This document shows positions 33,760 to 40,304 of a stretch of DNA of 40,304 nt, in pieces. The notes under the pieces were generated by a model, which searched no databases, had not been told where the DNA came from, and saw only the letters and a program-made list of their open reading frames with translations. The stretch's first letter is position 1. Every line of letters begins with the position of its first letter. This DNA comes from an uncultured Lachnospiraceae bacterium (GTDB lineage Bacteria > Bacillota > Clostridia > Lachnospirales > Lachnospiraceae): contig CAJOGB010000002.1 of assembly GCA_905233835.1 (NCBI GenBank), positions 1-40,304 on the forward strand. The letters are read 5' to 3'. The translations under genes and the position numbers were made by a program.

Positions 33760-35607
33760 ATGTCACTATCCGTTAAAATCGGTGACTTTTTTGAATACGG
33801 TGCCATCATCAAAGGAAAAGATGTTACCTTTACGTTTGCTACCGATAAATTAAAAGATGCATCGGTTTTACTATTTGACGTAAATACGAAAAAATTGGCT
33901 CATGAGATTAAACTTCCCAAGGAATTTTCTGTTGGAAAAGTCTATTCTGTCTGCGTGTCCGGCTTAAAATGGCAGTCTCTTTGTTATCTTTTAAAATCCG
34001 ATAAAAAGATTTATTTAGATCCTCATGCAAAGGTGATTGTTGGCCGCGAAGTATGGATGGATGAGAAACGCTTTGAATCCGAATATAAAGTTTACGGCGG
34101 ATTTGTAGAGGAGTCCTATAATTGGAAGACACAAAAACCTTTGATTTCCTCCGATAAAATGATTCTTTATAAGTTACATATGCGTGGCTTTACCATGGAT
34201 CATCATTTACCCAAAACCAAAAAAGGAAATTATAAGGGAATTATCTCTTTACTTCCACAGTTAAAAGACTTGGGTGTTTCCTCATTGGAATTTTTGCCTT
34301 TTTATGAGTTTGAAGAAATGCGTTTCAAATCCGAGACAAAGCTTTCTTCCAAGAAGGCAAAGGAAGTCTTTTATCCTGCGTACGGTACCAATTATTGGGG
34401 ATACGGGGAAGGAAATTATTTTGCTCCGAAAGCATCTTATTTTGGCGGTAATGATGTGGTTATTCATGCAAAAGAAATGATTGATGCCATCCATGGAGCG
34501 TCCATGGAAGTGATTATGGAAATCTCTTTTTCAAATGAGCATGGAGCCGAGTTTATTAATTCGGTTTTGGAATATTGGGTAAGAGAGTATCATGTGGACG
34601 GATTTCATTTGCTTGGTGCGGCTCTCCCAGTGGAGCGCGTTGCTCAAAATCCTTATTTGGCTGATACAAAACTATTTTATGACAACTTTTCTTATGATGT
34701 TTTAAGTGCAGAAGATGATAAAAAGCATTTGTTTGTTTACAACGATGATTTTACATATCCCCTTCGAAGACTTCAGCATCATATGGACGGAAATATTTCC
34801 GATTTTGCGGATCAAATGCGCAGACAGGGAGAACATTTCGGATTTGTAAATTATGCGGCGTCCAACAGTGGCTTTTGTCTGTGGGATGTGTACAGCTACG
34901 GTGAAAAGCATAACCAGGACAACGGCGAAGACAATACGGACGGAAGTAATTACAACTGTTCACATAATCACGGTTTTGAAGGCCCCACAAAGAAATCGTC
35001 CATTAATAAGATTCGTTTGATGAATGCCAGATGTGCAATCACATCGGCTCTTTTGTCACAGTCTGTTCCCTTGATTTTATCCGGGGATGAGATTAACAAT
35101 TCCCAGTCCGGAAACAATAACCCTTATTGCCAGGACAATGAAATCGGTTGGGTGAATTTTTCCAATAAAAAAGTATCGGCGAAAAAGTTTAGAGATTATG
35201 TGAAGGCTGTGATTCGTTTCCGAAAAGAACATGATATCTTAACCAAAGATACTCCCATGGCGTTAAATGACTATAAGCACGTGGGAATTCCGGATTTATC
35301 TTATCACGGAAGAGAACCTTGGATTATGGGAATCGGTGCTGAGAAAAAGGCAATCGGCATCTATTACAGCGGACAGTATTCCAAGTCTAAGAATAAAGAG
35401 GACGTAATGCTTCTTTACAATTTTTATTATGATAAAGAAGAATTTGCGGCACCGAAATTACCGGGAAAGAAAAAGTGGTATTTTGTAACCAATACCGCAG
35501 ATGATGTTTTTGCTCCCGCAAAAGAACCGCTTGTTGATCAGACAAAAGTTTTGGTTCCCGGCGGAACGGTTACAATTTTGGTTGGAAAGGAAGTTTCTGA
35601 TGAATAG
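33760..35607 (+). CDS. GH13 debranching-enzyme homologue lacking catalytic residues
   Basis: A 615-residue protein with the layout of isoamylase/GlgX-type debranching enzymes: an N-terminal CBM48-like domain (1-120), then a barrel with LYKLHMRGFT (136-145) and NYWGYGEGNYFAP (211-223). The scaffold motif KHNQDNGEDNTDGSNYN (383-399) is intact. Yet each catalytic region is changed. Region I reads MEVIMEIS (249-256, usual DVVFNH). Region II reads VDGFHLLG (279-286, usual DGFRFD), losing the nucleophile. Region III reads VYNDDF (326-331, usual AEPWD). Region IV reads ASNSG (367-371, usual AHDG). About 60 residues between regions I and II are also missing. It is thus probably a non-catalytic glucan-binding or regulatory protein. 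It overlaps the DUF5662 gene by eight bases. Confidence 0.88.
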   Translation: MSLSVKIGDFFEYGAIIKGKDVTFTFATDKLKDASVLLFDVNTKKLAHEIKLPKEFSVGKVYSVCVSGLKWQSLCYLLKSDKKIYLDPHAKVIVGREVWMDEKRFESEYKVYGGFVEESYNWKTQKPLISSDKMILYKLHMRGFTMDHHLPKTKKGNYKGIISLLPQLKDLGVSSLEFLPFYEFEEMRFKSETKLSSKKAKEVFYPAYGTNYWGYGEGNYFAPKASYFGGNDVVIHAKEMIDAIHGASMEVIMEISFSNEHGAEFINSVLEYWVREYHVDGFHLLGAALPVERVAQNPYLADTKLFYDNFSYDVLSAEDDKKHLFVYNDDFTYPLRRLQHHMDGNISDFADQMRRQGEHFGFVNYAASNSGFCLWDVYSYGEKHNQDNGEDNTDGSNYNCSHNHGFEGPTKKSSINKIRLMNARCAITSALLSQSVPLILSGDEINNSQSGNNNPYCQDNEIGWVNFSNKKVSAKKFRDYVKAVIRFRKEHDILTKDTPMALNDYKHVGIPDLSYHGREPWIMGIGAEKKAIGIYYSGQYSKSKNKEDVMLLYNFYYDKEEFAAPKLPGKKKWYFVTNTADDVFAPAKEPLVDQTKVLVPGGTVTILVGKEVSDE

Positions 35608-36139
35608 CTTCTTTGGACACTTAAAGACAATCAATCATCACAAACGATTGGTGATGGAGGGATGTTTTCAGGTCGGACTTTATAAGCAGGGACTTTTACA
35701 CGATTTATCAAAGTATTCCCCTACGGAGTTTTTCGTTGGTGTAAAGTATTTTCAAGGGGACAGAAGTCCGAACAACGCGGAACGGGAGGATAAAGGCGTT
35801 TCTCTCGCGTGGCTGCATCATAAGGGAAGAAATAAACACCATATGGAATATTGGATTGACTATTCTCAAAAGAAAGACGGTCGAATGGTAGGTATGGATA
35901 TGCCTGCGAAATATGTGGTGGAGATGTTTATCGATCGTGTGGCCGCATGTAAGACATATCAAAAAGATAAGTATACGGACAGAAGTCCGTTGGAATATTA
36001 TAAAAGAGGTTTCGATCATTATTTGATTCACCCAAACACACAGGCTTTGTTGGAAGAAATGCTTACCATGCTTGCCGAAAAGGGAGAAAAGGAAACCTAT
36101 TTATATATTCGAAAGAATATTTTGCATAATAAAAAATAA
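35600..36139 (+). CDS. DUF5662-like protein (HD-like His/Asp motifs)
   Basis: A 179-residue soluble protein. I start it at ATG 35600 (MNSFFGHLKTINHHK), which overlaps the previous stop by eight bases and is preceded by GGAAAGGAAG. The sequence is rich in His: HHKRLVMEGCF, GLYKQGLLHDLSKYSPTEF (about 28-46) and LAWLHHKGRNKHHMEYW (about 69-85). The pattern of HD plus further His/Asp residues recalls HD-type metal enzymes, and I recognise the DUF5662 family, common in gut Clostridia. No activity is known to me. Translation is coupled to the GH13-like gene, and trpS follows after 15 bases. Confidence 0.85.
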   Translation: MNSFFGHLKTINHHKRLVMEGCFQVGLYKQGLLHDLSKYSPTEFFVGVKYFQGDRSPNNAEREDKGVSLAWLHHKGRNKHHMEYWIDYSQKKDGRMVGMDMPAKYVVEMFIDRVAACKTYQKDKYTDRSPLEYYKRGFDHYLIHPNTQALLEEMLTMLAEKGEKETYLYIRKNILHNKK

Positions 36140-36154
36140 AGTTGAGGATGAATT

Positions 36155-37162
36155 ATGGAAAAGGAAAAGAAGATTTTATATAGCGGAATGCAGGCAACAT
36201 CAACGCTGACCTTAGGAAATTATTTGGGAGCGTTAAAAAACTGGGTGAATATTCACGAGGATTATGACTGCTTTTTCGGTGTTATGGATTTGCATAGCCT
36301 AACAGTGAGACAGGAACCGGCAGAATTTCGAAAGAATGCCAGAAGCATCTATGCTTTATATGTTGCGGCAGGACTAGATCCGGAGAAGAACTGTGTTTAT
36401 TACCAGTCTCATGTGCCGACCCATGCACAGCTTGCGTGGATTTTAAACTGCTTTACTTATATGGGCGAATTAAACCGTATGACTCAGTTTAAAGATAAAT
36501 CCTCTAAGCATGCGGACAATATCAATGCAGGTCTCTTTACCTATCCGGTTTTAATGGCTGCGGATATTTTATTATATCAGGCAGATGTGGTACCCATCGG
36601 TAAAGACCAGATGCAGCATTTGGAAATCACCAGAGATATTGCAGAGCGTTTCAATAATATTTACGGTGATGTATTTACCATTCCAGAACCTTATCTCGGA
36701 AAAGCCGGAGCGAAGATTATGTCTTTGCAGGAGCCGGTAAAGAAGATGTCTAAGTCGGATGAAAACGAGAATGCAACCGTTCGTCTTTTGGATGATAAGG
36801 ATACCATCCTTCGTAAGTTTAAACGTGCGGTAACAGACTCTGAAACGGAAGTTCGTTTTGATGAAGAGAATAAACCGGGTGTTTCCAATTTGATGAGCAT
36901 TTACCGTTGTGTAACCGGAAAATCTTACGAAGAAATCGAAAAAGAGTTTTCGGGTCGCGGTTACGGTGACTTTAAGATGGCAGTGGGAGAAGCGGTAGTA
37001 GCGGAACTTGAACCCATTCAGAAACGATATGATGAACTTATGAAAGAAAAGACCTATCTTGATAAGTGCATCAAAGAAAATGATGAGAAGGCATATTATT
37101 TCTCAAATAAAACACTCCGCAAAGTCCACAAAAAAGTAGGCCTTACGGAGATGATTCGTTAA
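36155..37162 (+). CDS. trpS: Tryptophanyl-tRNA synthetase
   Basis: Class I synthetase charging tRNA-Trp. The 335-residue length is standard. The N-terminal ILYSGMQATSTLTLGNYLGA holds the HIGH-like TLGN; GVMDLHSLTV, the central LMAADILLYQADVVPIGKDQ and KKMSKSDENE (KMSKS loop) follow in the usual order. The weak TGAGGA site lies about eight bases before the ATG. It converges on rqcH with only three bases between the stop codons. No T-box leader is present, since the gene follows DUF5662 closely. Confidence 0.96.
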   Translation: MEKEKKILYSGMQATSTLTLGNYLGALKNWVNIHEDYDCFFGVMDLHSLTVRQEPAEFRKNARSIYALYVAAGLDPEKNCVYYQSHVPTHAQLAWILNCFTYMGELNRMTQFKDKSSKHADNINAGLFTYPVLMAADILLYQADVVPIGKDQMQHLEITRDIAERFNNIYGDVFTIPEPYLGKAGAKIMSLQEPVKKMSKSDENENATVRLLDDKDTILRKFKRAVTDSETEVRFDEENKPGVSNLMSIYRCVTGKSYEEIEKEFSGRGYGDFKMAVGEAVVAELEPIQKRYDELMKEKTYLDKCIKENDEKAYYFSNKTLRKVHKKVGLTEMIR

Positions 37163-37165
37163 GTA

Positions 37166-38902
37166 TTAACATAAAGTGACGTCTCTTTTTTCGGGAGACA
37201 CGATGATAGAGTAGTTGGTGTGGTAAATCACGTATCCGGGAGCCGCACCGGCTACTTTTTTTAAGTGTTTTTTCTGTGTATAGTCGATTTCGATTTTATC
37301 CTGATCCCGTCCGGTGGAATAATAACCCGCTAAGGAAGCCGCCAATTCAAATATATGATCCGGAAGTTCTTCGTTATTTGCTTTTACGATGACATGACTG
37401 CCGGGGATTGTTTTGGAATGGAACCACCAATCGTTTCCCGTTGCTATTTTAAAAGTAACTTCTTCGTTCTGATAATTGTTCTTTCCCACATAAATATGGT
37501 ATCCGTCGGAGGTAACAAAATGAAGGGGAGCGGATTTTTTGTGCTGTCCCTTTTTTGTTGCAGGGCGTTTCTTGGTAAATCCGTACTCAAATAATTCTTG
37601 ACGAATCTGGGTTAAATCTTCTTCGGATTCCGCAGTGGATAGGGAACTTAAAATCATTTCCAAATGGGAGATGGCTTTTTTTGTTTCCTCCATATAGGTA
37701 TCCAAGGCTTCTTTGGTACGCTTTAATTTGTTGTACTTTGTATAATACTTATTTGCGTTTTCCATGGCTGATAAGGTCTCATCAAGAGGTATTTCTACGT
37801 TGGTATTATCGTAGTAGTTAAGAAGAGAAACCTTTTTAATACCGGATGAAATCTGATATGCGTTTGCGGTTAAAAGTTCACCGTAAAGCTTGTACTTATC
37901 CATGGATAACGTATCTTTTAATTGTTTTTCCTGAATGAGAAGCTTCTTCCTGTTTCGATCCAATATGGTTTGAATCTGTTTACGAAGATCGTAGGAACGT
38001 TGCTCCATATTGTTCTTTAAATTTTTGGTGGCATAGAAAAACTCCAATGCTTCCGACATGGATGAAAAGGTTTTATTTTCTAATTCCTTGTAATGAGTCA
38101 AAGCAAAGGGATAAACCTCGAAAAGTTTGTTGTTTTTTAAAATCACGGTTGGTGTATAACTGTGATTTGTCATATCGTTTATAAGATTACAAAATTCTTC
38201 GTATAATTTGTCTTTTTGCCAATCGCTTAAGGATAGGACAGATACATCGGAGTCAATGTTTGCCCGATAACACAATTCTTCCGCCATTACAGGACCAAAG
38301 CCGATCAACGATGATAAAATCATCTTTTTCATAGGCAAGGGTTTCTTTAACAGGATGTTATAAAAATCCTCTTTTGTAACCGAAAATGCATCCATATGAT
38401 CTTTCTGAGCCGGCACAAAATAGGGACGATTCGGCAATACTTCACGCACCGAAGAAACAAAAGCGTTTACATGTTTAATGCTGTCTAAAATGGTGTTTTC
38501 TTCGTCGCAAAGAATAATATTTGAATGTTTTCCCATGATTTCCACATATAAGTGTTTCTTTGCGGGATCGCCCAGTTCGTTTAAGTGTTCGATTTCAAAA
38601 TCCAACACACGTTCTAAACCTACCTGCTTAACGGAGGTGATTTTACCGCTGTTTAAGTATTTTCTGAGAATCATACAAAAATTCGGCGCGGTCATGGGGC
38701 TTGTTTTATTTTCGCTTGTTAAATAGATGACCGGGAGAGATGCCAAGGAAGAGATTAACAGTCGAAAGGTTTCTCTTTCTTTGGATGCAGTAAGAATCAG
38801 TTCTTCTTTTTCCGGTTGTGCTATTTTTTTTATATGACTTTCGCTTAGCTTTTGATTCAGTTCATATGTAAGTGCATGTAAACATATTCCGTCGATTGAC
38901 AT
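37166..38902 (-). CDS. rqcH: NFACT-family ribosome quality control factor RqcH
   Basis: Rqc2/RqcH homologue (formerly called fibronectin-binding protein). It binds stalled 50S subunits with peptidyl-tRNA and directs alanine tailing for degradation. The 578 residues comprise NFACT-N (1-about 180), two helix-hairpin-helix and long coiled-coil regions (about 270-440), and NFACT-R near the C-terminus, with VTSDGYHIYVGKNNYQNE and DWWFHSK. At positions 97-98 the sequence is Glu-Arg where Bacillus RqcH has Asp97-Arg98, residues needed for tailing; Glu is a mild change. It is read from a good promoter, divergent from yicC, as in Bacillus yloA/yloC. Confidence 0.93.
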   Translation of the reverse strand: MSIDGICLHALTYELNQKLSESHIKKIAQPEKEELILTASKERETFRLLISSLASLPVIYLTSENKTSPMTAPNFCMILRKYLNSGKITSVKQVGLERVLDFEIEHLNELGDPAKKHLYVEIMGKHSNIILCDEENTILDSIKHVNAFVSSVREVLPNRPYFVPAQKDHMDAFSVTKEDFYNILLKKPLPMKKMILSSLIGFGPVMAEELCYRANIDSDVSVLSLSDWQKDKLYEEFCNLINDMTNHSYTPTVILKNNKLFEVYPFALTHYKELENKTFSSMSEALEFFYATKNLKNNMEQRSYDLRKQIQTILDRNRKKLLIQEKQLKDTLSMDKYKLYGELLTANAYQISSGIKKVSLLNYYDNTNVEIPLDETLSAMENANKYYTKYNKLKRTKEALDTYMEETKKAISHLEMILSSLSTAESEEDLTQIRQELFEYGFTKKRPATKKGQHKKSAPLHFVTSDGYHIYVGKNNYQNEEVTFKIATGNDWWFHSKTIPGSHVIVKANNEELPDHIFELAASLAGYYSTGRDQDKIEIDYTQKKHLKKVAGAAPGYVIYHTNYSIIVSPEKRDVTLC

Positions 38903-38944
38903 TTTTCTTCTCCAAAAAATTATTTTAAAAGTCGTGCAGCCCTT

Positions 38945-38973
38945 ATTTTACAAGGGTTTGAGGCACTTGTAAA
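38945..38973 (-). promoter_or_regulatory. Predicted promoter for rqcH
   Basis: Minus strand TTTACA (38968-38973), 17-base spacer, TAAAAT (38945-38950), 42 bases before the ATG. An AGAAGA/GGAG-type site precedes the start codon. Confidence 0.72.
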
Positions 38974-38985
38974 GGACTTTTAAAT

Positions 38986-39015
38986 TTGACAAAGCGTCCT
39001 TTTATTTACTATAAT
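38986..39015 (+). promoter_or_regulatory. Strong consensus promoter for yicC-gmk
   Basis: Perfect TTGACA (38986-38991) and perfect TATAAT (39010-39015) with an 18-base spacer. Transcription should start near 39022, right at the repeats of the leader. Confidence 0.85.
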
Positions 39016-39020
39016 ATCAA

Positions 39021-39059
39021 TAATTGTGATAATTGTGTCAAAAATTAGGAACAATTATC
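39021..39059 (+). repeat. Direct and inverted repeats in the yicC leader
   Basis: TAATTGTG is repeated at 39021-39028 and 39030-39037. GATAATTGT (39028-39036) is a perfect nine-base inverted match to ACAATTATC (39051-39059). The elements begin at the predicted transcription start and end before the AGGAGG at 39066. They could be an operator or an RNA stem with a 14-base loop. Confidence 0.55.
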
Positions 39060-39086
39060 GATTTCAGGAGGTTTTTTGAGACTGAT

Positions 39087-39965
39087 ATGGCTAACTCTAT
39101 GACCGGTTTCGGACGTTACGAAAACGTTGTTAATTCCTTAAAGGTATGCGTTGAAATCAAATCCGTAAACCATCGTTTTTTAGATTTGAATTTAAAGCTT
39201 CCAAGAAAATTTTCTTTCTTTGAAAATGAAGCCAGAAATATTATAAAAAACCGTATTTCCCGCGGAAAGGTGGATGTGTTCTTTTCTTTTGAGGAAGATG
39301 CGGCGGATGAAGTGGAAATCCATTATCATCCTGAGATTGCGAAAAAGTATTACGACGGACTCATGGAAATGAAGGAACAGTTTGACTTAAAGGATTCCGT
39401 TTCCGTTGGCTTACTTGCCCGTTTCCCGGATGTGTTTACCCAGGATGCAAAAGAAGAAGATCAGGATGAACTTTGCGAGATTTTAAGCGAAACTTTAAAC
39501 AAAGCTTTGGATGATTTTGTATTAAATCGTAAAGAAGAAGGAAATCGCTTGGTTTCCGATTTGCTTGTAAAAATGGATGAGATGGAAAAACTGGTGGATC
39601 AAGTGGAAACTTATTTCCCGAGCATTATCGAAGAGTATAAAAACAGACTTCTTTCAAAGACTAAAGATTTGATTGAGAATCATCAGTTAGATGAGTCCCG
39701 TATCGCTGCGGAAGTGGTTTTGTATGCGGATAAGATTTGCGTGGATGAAGAATTGGTTCGTTTAAAGAGCCATGTAAAAGAAGCCAGAGATACCCTTACC
39801 GCAAAGGATGAAGTGGGAAGAAAGATGGATTTCTTGGCTCAGGAAATGAATCGTGAAAGCAATACGCTTTTGTCTAAGTCAACTGACGTTAAAGTTGCGG
39901 ATATCGGAATTGAACTTAAGACTTTAATTGAAAAGATTCGTGAACAGATTCAGAATTTAGAGTAG
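39087..39965 (+). CDS. YicC/YloC family endoribonuclease
   Basis: RNA-binding or endoribonuclease protein of the YicC family (YloC in Bacillus). The start is ATG 39087, giving MANSMTGFGRYE, which matches the family's MxRSMTGFGR beginning and 292 residues, the usual length. AGGAGG (39066-39071) is 15 bases upstream, longer than normal. Conserved parts are KSVNHRFLDLNLKLPR (about 26-41), and the C-terminal GRKMDFLAQEMNRESNTLLSKS (family DUF1732). gmk follows after nine bases. Bacillus has remA between the two genes; here it is missing. Confidence 0.93.
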   Translation: MANSMTGFGRYENVVNSLKVCVEIKSVNHRFLDLNLKLPRKFSFFENEARNIIKNRISRGKVDVFFSFEEDAADEVEIHYHPEIAKKYYDGLMEMKEQFDLKDSVSVGLLARFPDVFTQDAKEEDQDELCEILSETLNKALDDFVLNRKEEGNRLVSDLLVKMDEMEKLVDQVETYFPSIIEEYKNRLLSKTKDLIENHQLDESRIAAEVVLYADKICVDEELVRLKSHVKEARDTLTAKDEVGRKMDFLAQEMNRESNTLLSKSTDVKVADIGIELKTLIEKIREQIQNLE

Positions 39966-39974
39966 GAGAAAGTA

Positions 39975-40304
39975 ATGGATTTTAGTAAAGGTTTGGTAAT
40001 TGTTTTGTCCGGCTTTTCCGGCGCAGGCAAGGGTACCATTATGAAACACCTTTTAAAATTGCATAAGGATGAGTATAATTTATCCATTTCCGCGACTTCG
40101 AGAGAAAAACGAACCGGTGAAAAAGAAGGACGTGAATACTTCTTTAAAACCAGAGAAGAGTTCGAAGAAATGATTAAAAACAATGAACTTTTGGAGTATA
40201 CCGAGTTTAACGGAAACTATTACGGCACTCCGAAAGAGTATGTGGAAACATTGGTAAATCAGGGAAAAGATGTTATCTTGGAAATTGAGATTGACGGTGC
40301 TTTG
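39975..40304 (+). CDS. gmk: Guanylate kinase, 5' part (3' end cut by window)
   Basis: Phosphorylates GMP to GDP with ATP. The first 110 of about 200 residues are visible. The P-loop is FSGAGKGT (about 14-21), usually PSGAGKGT; the Phe in place of Pro is a small oddity. ATSREKRTGEKEGREYFF and the later EYTEFNGNYYGTP are GMP-binding elements, and VILEIEIDGA follows. TAGGAGAAAG precedes the ATG. It is the second gene of the yicC unit. Confidence 0.95.
   Translation, partial: MDFSKGLVIVLSGFSGAGKGTIMKHLLKLHKDEYNLSISATSREKRTGEKEGREYFFKTREEFEEMIKNNELLEYTEFNGNYYGTPKEYVETLVNQGKDVILEIEIDGAL

Noticed and set aside
37182-37200. GTCTC/GAGAC stem near the trpS and rqcH ends as a terminator
   Set aside because: The stem is only five base pairs, lies within the rqcH coding end, and no T run follows on the plus strand.

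Overview
The window looks like a chromosomal core region of a low-GC Firmicute, most probably a member of the Lachnospiraceae (Clostridia). The evidence is AT-rich DNA, strong AGGAGG-type ribosome binding sites, the cysS-mrnC-rlmB-sigH gene order of Firmicutes, an rqcH-yicC-gmk neighbourhood, several TTG starts, and a gene pair that I recognise as the DUF5717/DUF5716 families typical of Lachnospiraceae. I see no rRNA, tRNA, insertion sequence, prophage or CRISPR array. No gene-free stretch exceeds about 190 bases.

Layout: (1) 1-2870: 3' part of cysS, then mrnC, rlmB and sigH, tightly packed and closed by a two-way terminator, followed by a convergent PHP phosphoesterase. (2) 3795-6990: a glycolytic block gap-pgk-tpiA with a strong promoter, a terminator-like hairpin between gap and pgk, and a strong terminator at the end. 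(3) 6991-13410: degV, purA, an ABC ATPase with an odd repetitive charged tail, a fused GldF/GldG-type permease, a small membrane protein on the other strand and a SEC-C protein. (4) 13435-21999: thrS, a Sel1-repeat lipoprotein, a CapA-like lipoprotein, gpmI, purC and purB, ending in a two-way terminator. (5) 22016-30092: an orphan CobD/HisC-like aminotransferase on the minus strand, then a four-gene set: a 1182-residue protein with two N-terminal beta modules and a helical solenoid (DUF5717), a degenerate Hsp70/actin-fold protein (DUF5716), a TPR protein, and a coiled-coil protein with a two-helix membrane hairpin. (6) 30095-36139: gltX, a compact UvrD-type helicase, a DUF1292 protein, a GH13 debranching-enzyme homologue that has lost its catalytic residues, and a DUF5662 protein. 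(7) 36155-40304: trpS, convergent rqcH, then divergent yicC and the 5' part of gmk.

Most genes are housekeeping: translation (four aminoacyl-tRNA synthetases, rRNA methylation and processing, ribosome quality control), lower glycolysis (gap, pgk, tpiA, gpmI) and the last steps to AMP (purA, purC, purB). The best candidates for an undescribed system are the four-gene DUF5717/DUF5716 set at 23248-30092, which looks like a membrane-tethered scaffold plus pseudo-chaperone assembly, and the apparently dead debranching enzyme at 33760-35607, which overlaps a DUF5662 gene. Promoter and terminator calls come from reading the bases by eye. Family names come from motif recognition, not from searches.
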